DNA from: Roseobacter sp. SK209-2-6
Lineage (GTDB): Bacteria; Pseudomonadota; Alphaproteobacteria; Rhodobacterales; Rhodobacteraceae
Direction of reading: 5' to 3'
Length of the DNA stretch: 64,000 nucleotides
NCBI RefSeq assembly: GCF_000169455.1
Contig: NZ_AAYC01000011.1
Coordinates: 62,001 to 126,000 of the forward strand
A model generated the notes under the pieces. The model saw only the letters and a program-made list of their open reading frames with translations, was not told the DNA's origin and searched no databases. This document shows positions 26,866-36,189 of the stretch, piece after piece. The position numbers and the translations under genes were made by a program. Each line of letters opens with the position of its first letter. The stretch's first letter is position 1.

Positions 26866-27894
26866 GTGAAAAACCTAGTCCTGTCAGCGGCCCTGACATG
26901 TGCCGCTCTGGTGCAGGCACTGAATGCCGCTCCCTATCAATCCGGGTTGTCCGACCTGAAAATTGCAGATGCTGGCGCGGAACGCCCACTGGAGGGATTT
27001 GTTTGGTATCCAACGCAGGAGGTCGAGGGGCAAGAGGAACAGCACAGCAGTATTGTCTGGGAAGGCAACATGGCCATTCCAGATGCCACCCCGGCAGAGG
27101 GGGATCTTCCATTATTGGTGCTGTCCCACGGAATGTATGGCAATGCTATGAACCAAGGTTGGCTGGCTGCCGCTCTCTCTCGTCAAGGCTATGTCGTTGC
27201 CACGATCAATCATCCTGGCACGTCAACTTGGCTGCGTGATGCAGAGCAAAGCCGCATGCTCTGGGAGCGGCCCAGAGATATTTCGCGCGTGATTGACCAC
27301 TTTTTAGCGCCCTCTGCCGAGGCACTGCGGATAGATCCCGACCGGATCTATATGGCGGGACATTCTCTTGGCGGTTTCACTGCGATTGCTCTGGCTGGTG
27401 GACGATATGATGCGGCCCATTCCGCAACCTTCTGCGCTGCGCATTCCAGTGACCTCGCCTGTGGGGTTTTTGAGAGGTGGGAAATCGCAAAGACAGCGCA
27501 GGACCAGAGAGCGATGGAGGCAGACCTAACTGATCCACGGATTCAAGGTTTTGCGGTGTTTGATTTGGGAGGCACACAGAGTTTTGCCCCAGCCAGCCTT
27601 GGGTTAATCGAAAAGCCATTGCTGGTTTACGGTGCGCCCAGGGCAGCCGCAGGCCTCAATCTCGAAACAGAAGCGCGTGCTTTGGCTGCAATGGCCCCTA
27701 ACGTGACCTATCGTGAACCCTCGGAGCTGGCCCATTTTGACTTTCTGGGGGTCTGCAAACCTGGCGCTGAAGAAATCCTGGCAGAGGAAAATCCGGGGGA
27801 TGAGGTGGTTTGTTATGAGGGCGGTGACATGCGGCGCTCAGAGCAGAAAAAAATCGCGGCGGAGGTTCTGACGTTCTTTGAAAGCCTGCGCTGA
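26866..27894 (+). CDS. Secreted alpha/beta hydrolase (dienelactone-hydrolase/lipase-like)
   Basis: A 342-residue protein with a signal peptide (about 1-22, LNAA cleavage region), so periplasmic or exported. The nucleophile is Ser167 in GHSLGG, LPLLVLSHG around 81-89 carries the oxyanion residues, and the catalytic His is probably in ELAHFDF. It resembles Rhodobacteraceae dienelactone-hydrolase-like lipases of unknown substrate. It is the divergent neighbour of the membrane AraC regulator, 130 bp away. Confidence 0.82.
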   Translation: MKNLVLSAALTCAALVQALNAAPYQSGLSDLKIADAGAERPLEGFVWYPTQEVEGQEEQHSSIVWEGNMAIPDATPAEGDLPLLVLSHGMYGNAMNQGWLAAALSRQGYVVATINHPGTSTWLRDAEQSRMLWERPRDISRVIDHFLAPSAEALRIDPDRIYMAGHSLGGFTAIALAGGRYDAAHSATFCAAHSSDLACGVFERWEIAKTAQDQRAMEADLTDPRIQGFAVFDLGGTQSFAPASLGLIEKPLLVYGAPRAAAGLNLETEARALAAMAPNVTYREPSELAHFDFLGVCKPGAEEILAEENPGDEVVCYEGGDMRRSEQKKIAAEVLTFFESLR

Positions 27895-27976
27895 GGGTGT
27901 TCTTAGCACTTTTGGAGAGGCCTGGTGCTCTGTCAATCAGACAATGCCTCTCCATCTTCTTCAAAGGATAGATCTC

Positions 27977-29347
27977 TTACAGGCTATCCACGAGTTCCTC
28001 AATGGCCTTGCGATACTGCTTGAGGATGCTGTCACGGGCGATGTGGCTTCCATCGCGTACCATGTGGCGGCCTCCGGACCAAAGATCTGTCACTACATGG
28101 TCCTTGGCAGCAAAGACCAACCCGTCCAGGATCTGTTCTGGCTGCAAGGCACAGAGGGCAGGGTCCTGGCTGTCGATGGCCACCAGATCAGCCAGCTGGC
28201 CGGTTTCGATCCGGCCTGATTTGCGTCCCAGCGCCTGCGCCCCTCCAGCAGCCGCGCCGCAATAGAGCGTCTGACCGACGGAGCCTTCGCTGCCGGGCAC
28301 CAGCACATTGCGCGACAGGTCCCGCAGTCGCTGCGAATACTCCAGGGTGCGCAGCTCTTCGGTCAGCGAGATAAGCACATTGGAATCCGATCCAACCCCA
28401 AAAGCGCCGCCCGCCTGCAGATAGGTGGCCCCGTTGAAAGGCCCGTCGCCGAGATTGGCCTCGGTCACCGGGCAAAGCCCCGCTACTGCGCCGCTGGCGG
28501 CCATATTGCGGGTTTCTTCATCGGTCATATGGGTGGCGTGGATTAGGCACCAGTGGGCATCAACCGGTGCGTTCTCGAGTAGCCATTCGACGGGTCGCGC
28601 GCTCATTCCTTCGAGGACTTCCTGAACTTCCTTCGGCTGTTCGGCGATATGGATGTGGACCGGGCCCTCCCCATGGGCCTGCAGAACGTCCTCCAGGTCA
28701 CGCGGCGAGGTTGCTCGCAGCGAATGCGGCGCAATGCCGACCCGGCAATCTGCGGGCAGCTGACCGGCGGCATGGGCCTTAGCCTGATCCACCAGCCTGC
28801 AGAAGCGGCTCATGTCATTGCCAAAACGCGCCTGGCCGCTTTCCAGGGGTTTTTCGCCCACTCCAGCATAGCTGTAGAGCACCGGCAGATGGGTCAGGCC
28901 GATGCCGGTCTCAAGCGCGGCCGCCATGATCCGGTCCGAGTGCTCCGCCAGGTTATCATAGGCGCTGCCATCTTTCTGGTGGTGCAGATAGTGGAACTCC
29001 CCAACCGAGGCATAACCCGCTTCCTGCATCTCGAGATAGACTAGGGCGGCTATGGCCTCGATCTGCTCTGGCGACAGCTGTGCGGTAAAACGATACATCA
29101 GATCGCGCCAGGTCCAGAAACTGTCCCGCCCCGCCATGCGGTATTCAGTCATGCCGGCCATGGCGCGCTGGAAGGCATGGCTGTGCAGGTTAGCGAGCGC
29201 TGGCAGCAGGGTGTCGACCTGAGTGTCGCCGGGCTGGGCCATGCCATCTGCAGCCAGCGTTGAAATATGGCCGCATTCAATCTCAAGCCGTAGATTTTCT
29301 GCCCATCCGCCGGGCAGCAGGGCGCGTTTTGCAAAAAGTGCCGTCAT
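27977..29347 (-). CDS. hutF: Formimidoylglutamate deiminase HutF
   Basis: About 456 residues, an amidohydrolase that converts N-formimino-L-glutamate to N-formyl-L-glutamate and ammonia (step 4 of the five-step histidine route). Metal-binding LPALANLHSHAFQRA (about 50-62) and GIAPHSLRA with the catalytic His are visible, with LCPVTEANLGDG near 300. I use the second of two adjacent ATGs (29347), spaced 6 bases from GAGG. It is divergent from hutIHGUC. Pairing it with hutG makes formate the one-carbon product. Confidence 0.93.
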   Translation of the reverse strand: MTALFAKRALLPGGWAENLRLEIECGHISTLAADGMAQPGDTQVDTLLPALANLHSHAFQRAMAGMTEYRMAGRDSFWTWRDLMYRFTAQLSPEQIEAIAALVYLEMQEAGYASVGEFHYLHHQKDGSAYDNLAEHSDRIMAAALETGIGLTHLPVLYSYAGVGEKPLESGQARFGNDMSRFCRLVDQAKAHAAGQLPADCRVGIAPHSLRATSPRDLEDVLQAHGEGPVHIHIAEQPKEVQEVLEGMSARPVEWLLENAPVDAHWCLIHATHMTDEETRNMAASGAVAGLCPVTEANLGDGPFNGATYLQAGGAFGVGSDSNVLISLTEELRTLEYSQRLRDLSRNVLVPGSEGSVGQTLYCGAAAGGAQALGRKSGRIETGQLADLVAIDSQDPALCALQPEQILDGLVFAAKDHVVTDLWSGGRHMVRDGSHIARDSILKQYRKAIEELVDSL

Positions 29348-29361
29348 CATCCACCTCGATT

Positions 29362-29376
29362 TTATGTATAGACATA
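29362..29376. promoter_or_regulatory. Candidate HutC operator between hutF and hutI
   Basis: TTATGTATAGACATA is an imperfect palindrome sharing the pattern TTATG..TAG.CATA with the sequence at 34792-34806 ahead of hutC. It also contains TGTATAGACA, one base from the TGTATAYACA type described for HutC in other proteobacteria. It lies where one repressor dimer could control both directions. Confidence 0.6.
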
Positions 29377-29430
29377 TGCCATATTGATTTGTACTAGAAA
29401 AGAGAAGATTTGCACATCGAAGAGGATCAG

Positions 29431-30642
29431 ATGCAGGCGGAAAACCAGGTTTTCACCGACTTGAGTGCGGCCACCATGGCAGATGGGGCTGCGGCCTATG
29501 GGCTGATCAATGCGGCTGCCATTGCGGTATCGGAGGGGAAGATCGCCTGGGTGGGCGCGGAACAGGACCTGCCCGCAGACTACGCTGCGTGGACCCGGCA
29601 CTCGCTGGGCGGCCGGCTGGTCACCCCGGCGCTGATCGATTGCCACACCCATGTGGTGCATGGCGGCCATCGGGCGGTGGAGTTCGAGATGCGCCTCAAC
29701 GGCGCCTCTTATGAAGAGGTCGCCCGCGCCGGCGGCGGCATCATTTCCACGGTCAAGGCAACGCGGGCCGCCTCAGTTGAAGATCTCATCGCCCAGGCCC
29801 TGCCGCGCGTCGATGCGATGCTGGCCGAGGGGGTCTCGCTGATCGAGGTGAAATCTGGCTACGGGCTAGACCGGAAGACCGAGCTCAACATGCTGCGCGC
29901 CGCCCGTGCGCTGGAAGAGCACCGCCCCATCCGGGTGGTGACCAGTTTTCTGGGCGCCCATGCGGTGCCAGTGGAATATAAGGACCGGCCCGAGGCCTAT
30001 ATCGCCGATCTCTGCATTCCGGTGCTGAAAGAGGCCCATGCTGAAGGTCTGGTGGATGCTGTGGATGCTTTCTGCGAAGGCATCGCCTTCTTGCCGGACC
30101 AGCTTGTGCCGCTCTTTGATGCCGCGCGCGACCTGGGCCTGCCGGTGAAACTGCATGCAGAGCAGTTGTCGAACCTGGGCGGGGCCAAGCTGGCCACCAG
30201 CTATGGCGCGCTTTCGGCGGATCACATCGAATACCTGGATCAAGCGGGCGTCGCGGCCATGGCCGGGGCCGGTACCGTGGCGGTGATCCTGCCCGGCGCC
30301 TTTTATACCCTGCGCGAAACCCAGGCGCCGCCGATTGATCTGTTGCGCGAGGCCGGCGTGCCGATGGCGCTGGCCACAGACAGCAATCCCGGCTCGGCGC
30401 CGATGACCTCGCTCTTGCTCACCATGAACATGGGCTGCACCCTGTTCCGCATGACTCCCGAAGAGGCTCTGCGTGGGGTCACCGCCCATGCGGCCCAGGC
30501 TCTGGGCCTGAAGGACTGCGGCCGAATTGCCGCCGGCCAGCGCGCTGACCTGGCTGTCTGGAACGCGGAACACCCGGCAGAGCTCGCCTACCGTATCGGT
30601 TTCAACCCGCTTCATGCCCGTATCTTTGGAGGCAAACTGTGA
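29431..30642 (+). CDS. hutI: Imidazolonepropionase HutI
   Basis: About 403 residues, an amidohydrolase opening 4-imidazolone-5-propionate to N-formimino-L-glutamate. Motifs: [10 protein letters not shown] (metal His pair), [26 protein letters not shown] and [11 protein letters not shown] use the ATG at 29431 because AGAGGA stands 6 bases before it; a TTG at 29410 is the alternative. Its stop overlaps the hutH GTG by four bases. Confidence 0.95.
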   Translation: MQAENQVFTDLSAATMADGAAAYGLINAAAIAVSEGKIAWVGAEQDLPADYAAWTRHSLGGRLVTPALIDCHTHVVHGGHRAVEFEMRLNGASYEEVARAGGGIISTVKATRAASVEDLIAQALPRVDAMLAEGVSLIEVKSGYGLDRKTELNMLRAARALEEHRPIRVVTSFLGAHAVPVEYKDRPEAYIADLCIPVLKEAHAEGLVDAVDAFCEGIAFLPDQLVPLFDAARDLGLPVKLHAEQLSNLGGAKLATSYGALSADHIEYLDQAGVAAMAGAGTVAVILPGAFYTLRETQAPPIDLLREAGVPMALATDSNPGSAPMTSLLLTMNMGCTLFRMTPEEALRGVTAHAAQALGLKDCGRIAAGQRADLAVWNAEHPAELAYRIGFNPLHARIFGGKL

Positions 30643-32192
30643 CCACGCAATCCGTGACCACCCTGACCCTGACCCCCGGCGCCGTTTCCCTGGCCGATCT
30701 TGAGCGTGTCTTCCGCGAGGAATGCGCGGTGCGGCTGGATACCGCTTGCCGCCCGGCGATTGAGGCCGCGCAAGCGCGCATCGCAGCTGCGGCAGCGGGT
30801 GAGGCCGCTGTCTATGGCGTCAACACCGGCTTTGGCAAATTGGCCAGCGTAAAGATCGCAGCCGAGGATACCGCTACCCTGCAGCGCAACCTGATCCTCA
30901 GCCATTGCTGCGGTGTCGGCCCGGCGATCCCGCGCGCCCATGCCCGGTTGATGATGGCGCTGAAGCTGCTCAGCCTGGGGCGCGGCGCCTCCGGCGTGCG
31001 GCTGGAGCTGATCGACTTGATCGAGGCCATGCTGGAAAAGGGCGTCACCCCGGTGATCCCGGCGCAGGGCTCCGTCGGCGCCTCGGGCGATCTGGCGCCG
31101 TTGTCGCATATGGCGGCGGTGATGATGGGGGCCGGAGAGGCAGAATTCGGCGGCGCGGTCATGACCGGCGGCGAAGCCCTGGCAAAGGCCGGACTTGAGC
31201 CGGTGGTTTTGGGCCCCAAGGAGGGCCTGGCGCTGATCAATGGCACGCAGTTTTCGACCGCCTTTGCCCTGGCAGGCCTCTTCGGGGCCTGGCAGGCGGC
31301 ACAAAGCGCCCTGGTCACCTCGGCCCTGACCACTGACGCCATCATGGGCTCCACCGCGCCTTTGCAGCCGGAGATCCATAGCTTGCGGGGCCATCGTGGT
31401 CAGATTGAGGCCGGATCGACCATGCGCGCGCTTTTGGCTGGTTCTGTAATTCGCGAAAGCCACCGCGAAGATGACACCCGGGTGCAGGACCCTTACTGCA
31501 TCCGCTGCCAGCCACAGGTGGTGGGTGCTGCGATGGACGTCCTGCGCCAAGCCGCTACGACGCTGGAGATCGAGGCCAATGCCGCCACCGACAATCCGCT
31601 GGTCCTGTCAGAGGCCGGGCTGATTGTCTCCGGAGGTAACTTCCATGCTGAGCCGGTGGGATTCGCTGCCGATATGATCGCCCTGGCTGTGGCAGAGATC
31701 GGCGCCATCGCGCAGCGCCGCATCGCGCTGATCGTCGATCCGGTGCTCAGCCATGATCTGCCGCCCTTCCTGACGCCGAACCCGGGCCTGAACTCCGGCT
31801 ATATGATTGCCGAGGTTACTACCGCCGCCCTGATGAGCGAGAACAAGCATCTCGCCAATCCTTGCGTCACGGACTCTACCCCGACCTCGGCCAACCAAGA
31901 GGACCATGTCTCGATGGCTGCCCATGGCGCGCGGCGCCTGGCGCAAATGGTGGAGAACCTGGAGCGCATCCTCGGCGTGGAGCTGCTCTGCGCCACGCAA
32001 GGGGTTGAGTTCCGCGCGCCGCTGCCCACCAGTGAGACTCTGCAGGGTGTCATGGCGCGCCTGCGCGCAGTGGTGCCGCCGCTTGGGGATGATCGTTATA
32101 CCGCCCCGGATATCGAGGCAGCCTCTACTCTCATCGCCAGCGGTGACATCGCCAGCGGCACAGGCATCGGCATGCCGGAGCTGGGCGCATGA
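30639..32192 (+). CDS. hutH: Histidine ammonia-lyase HutH
   Basis: A 517-residue enzyme that removes ammonia from L-histidine to give urocanate. Ala148-Ser149-Gly150 in [13 protein letters not shown] cyclise to the MIO cofactor. [10 protein letters not shown] (59-68) supplies the active-site Tyr, and [12 protein letters not shown] and [12 protein letters not shown] are family marks. GTG start overlapping hutI; four-base overlap with hutG. Confidence 0.97.
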   Translation: MTTQSVTTLTLTPGAVSLADLERVFREECAVRLDTACRPAIEAAQARIAAAAAGEAAVYGVNTGFGKLASVKIAAEDTATLQRNLILSHCCGVGPAIPRAHARLMMALKLLSLGRGASGVRLELIDLIEAMLEKGVTPVIPAQGSVGASGDLAPLSHMAAVMMGAGEAEFGGAVMTGGEALAKAGLEPVVLGPKEGLALINGTQFSTAFALAGLFGAWQAAQSALVTSALTTDAIMGSTAPLQPEIHSLRGHRGQIEAGSTMRALLAGSVIRESHREDDTRVQDPYCIRCQPQVVGAAMDVLRQAATTLEIEANAATDNPLVLSEAGLIVSGGNFHAEPVGFAADMIALAVAEIGAIAQRRIALIVDPVLSHDLPPFLTPNPGLNSGYMIAEVTTAALMSENKHLANPCVTDSTPTSANQEDHVSMAAHGARRLAQMVENLERILGVELLCATQGVEFRAPLPTSETLQGVMARLRAVVPPLGDDRYTAPDIEAASTLIASGDIASGTGIGMPELGA

Positions 32193-32992
32193 TCGACCCC
32201 GTTGAAATCACGCGCGGCGACAGCCCCGTGGTGCTGGGCTTGCCCCATACCGGGACCTATGTGCCCGAGGAGGTCCTGGCCAGGTTGAATGCGCGGGGCA
32301 GGGGGCTGGATGACACCGATTGGCATATCCACCAGCTTTACGATGGGCTTTTGCCTGGTGCCACCACAGTGCGCGCCACTTTCCACCGCTATGTTATTGA
32401 CGCCAACCGGGATCCTTCCGGTGTCTCGCTTTATCCCGGGCAGAACACCACCACCCTGGTGCCGCTCACGGATTTTGAAGGGCGTGACATCTGGGATGTG
32501 CCGCCGACAGAGTCGGATATCGAAGCCCGCCGCGCGGCGTTCCACGCACCCTATCACGCGGCGCTGGAGGCAGAGCTGCAGCGGGTGAATGCCAAGCACG
32601 GCTTTGCCATTCTTTACGACTGCCACTCGATCCGGGGGCAAATCCCCTTTCTGTTTGAGGGCGTGCTGCCGGATTTCAACACCGGCACCAATATGGGCGC
32701 GACCTGCGATCCTTTGATCGAAGAGCTGGTAGTCTCGCGCTGCGCCAGTGCCGAGGGCTATACATCGGTGCTGAATGGCCGCTTCAAGGGCGGCTGGACC
32801 ACCCGCCATTACGGGCGCCCCGCCGAGGGGCTGCATGCGATCCAGATGGAACTGGCGCAAAGCACCTATCTGACCTTAGAGGCCGCCCCCTGGACCTATG
32901 ACAGCGCCAAGGCAGTCCGCCTGCGCGCCCATCTCAAAGACATTCTTGAAAGCCTGGCCGCCTGGGCCCCGCAAACCGGAGGAAACTCATGA
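32189..32992 (+). CDS. hutG: N-formylglutamate deformylase HutG
   Basis: A 267-residue zinc amidohydrolase, product L-glutamate plus formate. [10 protein letters not shown] (residues 16-25) and YDCHSIRG around 145 supply the metal ligands, and [13 protein letters not shown] is characteristic of the HutG deformylase. It overlaps hutH and hutU by four bases each. With HutF it makes the formylglutamate branch of the pathway. Confidence 0.95.
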   Translation: MIDPVEITRGDSPVVLGLPHTGTYVPEEVLARLNARGRGLDDTDWHIHQLYDGLLPGATTVRATFHRYVIDANRDPSGVSLYPGQNTTTLVPLTDFEGRDIWDVPPTESDIEARRAAFHAPYHAALEAELQRVNAKHGFAILYDCHSIRGQIPFLFEGVLPDFNTGTNMGATCDPLIEELVVSRCASAEGYTSVLNGRFKGGWTTRHYGRPAEGLHAIQMELAQSTYLTLEAAPWTYDSAKAVRLRAHLKDILESLAAWAPQTGGNS

Positions 32993-34671
32993 CCGATCCC
33001 CGCAAGAACACCCGTGACATCTTCCCGCCCACCGGACCCGAGCTCAACGCCAAGAGCTGGATGACCGAAGCGCCCTTGCGGATGCTGATGAACAACCTGC
33101 ATCCCGATGTGGCGGAAAACCCGCATGAGCTGGTGGTTTACGGCGGCATCGGCCGGGCGGCACGGACCTGGAAAGACTTTGACCTTATGGTCGAGAGCCT
33201 TAAGGATCTGGAAGAGGACGAGACCCTCCTAGTGCAGTCTGGCAAGCCGGTCGCCATCGTCAAGACCCACGCGGACGCACCCCGTGTGCTGATCGCCAAC
33301 TCCAACCTGGTGCCCCATTGGGCCAATTGGGACCACTTCAACGAGCTCGATAAAAAGGGCCTGATGATGTACGGCCAGATGACGGCCGGCTCCTGGATCT
33401 ACATCGGTACCCAGGGCATCGTACAGGGCACCTATGAGACCTTTGCCGAGGCGGGCCGCCAGCATTATGGCGGTGCCCTCACCGGCAAATGGATTCTGAC
33501 TGGCGGCCTGGGCGGCATGGGCGGCGCCCAGCCTCTGGCGGCAGTCTTTGCCGGCGCTTGCTGCTTGGCGGTGGAGTGCAACCCCGACAGCATCGATTTC
33601 CGGCTGCGGACAAAATACCTGGACGAAAAGGCGGAGAGCCTGGACGAAGCGCTGGAGATGATCGAGCGCTGGACCGCAGCCGGTGAGGCCAAATCTGTCG
33701 GCCTCTTGGGCAATGCGGCCGAGATCTTTCCCGAGATCCTGCGCCGCGCCGAAGCGGGCGGTGCGCGCCCCGATATCGTCACTGACCAGACCTCTGCCCA
33801 TGATCCGGTAAATGGCTACTTGCCGCTGGGCTGGACCATGGGCGAGTGGAAAGAGCGCCGCGAGAGCGACCCCAAGGGCGTCGACAAGGCCGCGCGCGCC
33901 TCCATGAAAGTGCAGGTTGATGCCATGTGCAAATTCCATGCCATGGGCATTCCTACCGTGGATTACGGTAACAATATCCGCCAGATGGCGCTGGAAGAAG
34001 GGCTGGAGAACGCCTTTGACTTCCCCGGTTTTGTGCCGGCCTATATCCGTCCGCTGTTCTGCCGCGGCATTGGCCCCTTCCGTTGGGCGGCCCTGTCGGG
34101 CGATCCGGAGGATATCGCAAAGACCGACGCCAAGATGAAGGAACTCTTCCCCGAGAACACCCATCTGCACAACTGGCTGGACATGGCGCGGGAGCGCATT
34201 GCTTTTCAGGGCCTGCCCGCGCGGATCTGTTGGATTGGCCTGGGCGATCGTCACAAGGCGGGACTAGCCTTCAACGAGATGGTCAGGAACGGCGAGCTGA
34301 AAGCGCCGGTTGTCATTGGCCGCGACCACCTGGATTCAGGTTCCGTGGCCTCTCCCAACCGTGAGACCGAGGCAATGATGGACGGCTCTGACGCCGTTTC
34401 CGACTGGCCTTTGCTGAATGCGCTGACCAATACCGCCTCGGGCGCTACCTGGGTGTCGCTGCACCATGGCGGCGGCGTTGGTATGGGCTTCTCGCAGCAC
34501 TCCGGCGTGGTGATTTGCGCCGATGGCACGGATGCGGCGGCCAAGCGGCTGGAGCGGGTGCTGTGGAACGACCCGGCGTCTGGCGTCTGGCGTCATGCGG
34601 ATGCGGGCTATGAGATCGCCAAGGACTGCGCCCGCGAACATGGACTGCGCCTGCCGGGGATCCTGGGCTGA
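32989..34671 (+). CDS. hutU: Urocanate hydratase HutU
   Basis: A 560-residue enzyme using tightly bound NAD+ as electrophile to convert urocanate to 4-imidazolone-5-propionate. Motifs: [57 protein letters not shown] and the conserved Cys in [10 protein letters not shown]. Length matches the family. Last enzyme gene of the row; an intergenic hairpin repeat separates it from hutC. Confidence 0.97.
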   Translation: MTDPRKNTRDIFPPTGPELNAKSWMTEAPLRMLMNNLHPDVAENPHELVVYGGIGRAARTWKDFDLMVESLKDLEEDETLLVQSGKPVAIVKTHADAPRVLIANSNLVPHWANWDHFNELDKKGLMMYGQMTAGSWIYIGTQGIVQGTYETFAEAGRQHYGGALTGKWILTGGLGGMGGAQPLAAVFAGACCLAVECNPDSIDFRLRTKYLDEKAESLDEALEMIERWTAAGEAKSVGLLGNAAEIFPEILRRAEAGGARPDIVTDQTSAHDPVNGYLPLGWTMGEWKERRESDPKGVDKAARASMKVQVDAMCKFHAMGIPTVDYGNNIRQMALEEGLENAFDFPGFVPAYIRPLFCRGIGPFRWAALSGDPEDIAKTDAKMKELFPENTHLHNWLDMARERIAFQGLPARICWIGLGDRHKAGLAFNEMVRNGELKAPVVIGRDHLDSGSVASPNRETEAMMDGSDAVSDWPLLNALTNTASGATWVSLHHGGGVGMGFSQHSGVVICADGTDAAAKRLERVLWNDPASGVWRHADAGYEIAKDCAREHGLRLPGILG

Positions 34672-34706
34672 ATAGAAACGGCTTGAAGTCTGAAACTGCA
34701 ACGAGT

Positions 34707-34769
34707 TTTGGAGAAAATGAGGGCCGTGGCTGATTTTGGGAAGGTGCAAAGCGCCTTCCCGCGTTTGCC
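34707..34769 (+). repeat. Dispersed intergenic repeat A, copy 2
   Basis: Aligns along its length with 2920-2981. The hairpin arms GGGAAGGTGC (34738-34747) and GCGCCTTCCC (34751-34760) are identical to those of copy 1; the loop is AAA instead of ATA. Placed between hutU and hutC, it may lower read-through into hutC. Confidence 0.7.
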
Positions 34770-34791
34770 TATACATTCAGACAAAATATTG

Positions 34792-34806
34792 TTATGCGTA
34801 GTCATA
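34792..34806. promoter_or_regulatory. Candidate HutC operator ahead of hutC
   Basis: GTTATG, CGTAGT, CATAAC (34791-34808) is a perfect 6-bp palindrome 20 bp before the hutC start. It shares TTATG..TAG.CATA with the hutF/hutI spacer, so HutC probably also represses itself. Confidence 0.6.
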
Positions 34807-34828
34807 ACAGCTGAATGGACCCGACGCG

Positions 34829-35518
34829 ATGAAAGCCACTTTCCGGGATGTCAAAGCCGACATCATGCGTAAGATTTCTGCCGGGGAATGGGCGCCGGGC
34901 GCTCTGATTCCCAATGAGATGGACCTGGCCGAAAGCTATGGTTGCGCCCGCGCCACGGTGAACCGGGCCATGCGGGAGCTGGCGGATGAGGGCGTCATTG
35001 AACGCCGCCGCAAAGCGGGCACCCGCGTGCGCATAGCGCCGGTGCGGCAGGCACGTTTCGCGATCCCGGTGGTGCGCGACGAGATTGAAGAGCAGAACGG
35101 TGAATACCGCTATGCCCTGATCAGCCGCAGCAAGGACGCGGCGCCCGGCTGGCTGCGCGCCCGGTTGCAGCTGCCCGAAGGCACCCCGGTTCTGCATCTC
35201 ACCTGCATGCATTACGCCGACGGCAACCCCTATCAATATGAGGACCGCTGGATCAATCTGGCATTGCTGCCACAGGCGGAAGCGGCGGATTTTGCCACGC
35301 TTGGCCCCAATGAGTGGCTGGTGGCAACTGTGCCCTTCTCCGATGCGGAGATCAGCTTTTCCGCCGCCAGCGCCGATGAGACCCTAGCGGATTGCCTGAG
35401 CTGCACCCGTGGCGCGGCCCTCTTCACGGTGGAGCGTTCAACCCGTCTGGAAGGGGAGGCGGTCACCTTTGTGCGCCAGTATTTCCGCCCAGGCCACCGA
35501 ATGACCACTCGCTATTGA
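34829..35518 (+). CDS. hutC: Histidine utilisation repressor HutC
   Basis: A 229-residue GntR/UTRA regulator. DNA-binding domain at residues 1-70 (IPNEMDLAESYGCARATVNRAMREL split around the turn) and UTRA ligand domain from about 85 (YQYEDRWINLALLP). In other proteobacteria HutC binds urocanate and releases the hut operators. Its place at the end of hutIHGU, with its own operator, supports the name. Confidence 0.92.
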   Translation: MKATFRDVKADIMRKISAGEWAPGALIPNEMDLAESYGCARATVNRAMRELADEGVIERRRKAGTRVRIAPVRQARFAIPVVRDEIEEQNGEYRYALISRSKDAAPGWLRARLQLPEGTPVLHLTCMHYADGNPYQYEDRWINLALLPQAEAADFATLGPNEWLVATVPFSDAEISFSAASADETLADCLSCTRGAALFTVERSTRLEGEAVTFVRQYFRPGHRMTTRY

Positions 35519-35889
35519 AATCAAAGGCGCTTTGGCACAACCGGGGAAAGTTGGGTTAGCGGGTGGTGCCTGGGTTTTTTGCCCAGGACCACCTAAAAGA
35601 AGCAGGTTCGGCATGTCGCAGGAACTGCTCAACGTCCTTAATGCCAAAGCCAAAACAATCTATCCACCGCTACTTCTAGAAGGCGGCTTATTGCTTTTGC
35701 AAGTTCGGAGCTTGGCATGACCTTGTACTCGGTTTGATCCTGAATACCGGCTGGCTGTGCTTTGTTTTGCACAGGAGAGAGGTGCGGTTGTAACGCCGGA
35801 AAGAAAACACAAAGGCCCAGCAGGATAGAGCTCGTTCTTTCAAGAACTTGGTAACGAGTTTCCTGCACAACCCTCACAAAGGGGACTCC
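35519..35889. other. Intergenic region after hutC, with a 12-bp hairpin
   Basis: About 370 bp. GGTGGT(G)CCTGGG and CCCAGGACCACC (35562-35593) form a strong stem whose loop contains TTTTTT, so it is not a standard terminator but may end the hut transcript. A 35-codon frame (35613-35720, + strand) and an 85-codon frame on the minus strand (35638-35895) exist; neither has good start-site support and I do not call them genes. Confidence 0.5.
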
Positions 35890-36189
35890 ATGCAAAATCT
35901 GTTTCTGATTCTCGGTGCAGCCGCCGTCGTACTTTGTTCGCCTGTTCTGTTATTGGCTGCGCAAAGCCGCCCTTCAGAGGGGGAGGTGGCATTGGTTATC
36001 GCGCCTCCATGGGGAGAGAGCGCGGCGGTTATTGCAGCAAAAAACGGATTGCTGGAAGTCACGCCAGAACGGGCACCCATGGGGGCTCTGGTTTTGCTGC
36101 AGTCTCCACACAGCATTGATCAACTCTACAATCAGGGAGCTTGGCTGGTTGTAGATGGAAAGAGGGTTTTAGAACTATGCGCAAACTGA
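35890..36189 (+). CDS. Small membrane-anchored or secreted protein, function unknown
   Basis: A 99-residue protein with a hydrophobic N-terminus (about 3-24, signal anchor or signal peptide) and a soluble part ([31 protein letters not shown]) with no family I recognise. AAAGGGGA lies 5 bases before the ATG. Its last 13 bp overlap the following chemoreceptor, so the two are translationally coupled and probably work together, perhaps as a periplasmic sensing accessory. That role is inferred from position only. Confidence 0.72.
   Translation: MQNLFLILGAAAVVLCSPVLLLAAQSRPSEGEVALVIAPPWGESAAVIAAKNGLLEVTPERAPMGALVLLQSPHSIDQLYNQGAWLVVDGKRVLELCAN

Noticed and set aside
35638-35895. An 85-codon frame on the minus strand after hutC
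   Set aside because: It ends in a plausible helix but has no ribosome site near a start and overlaps the better-supported small gene at 35890.
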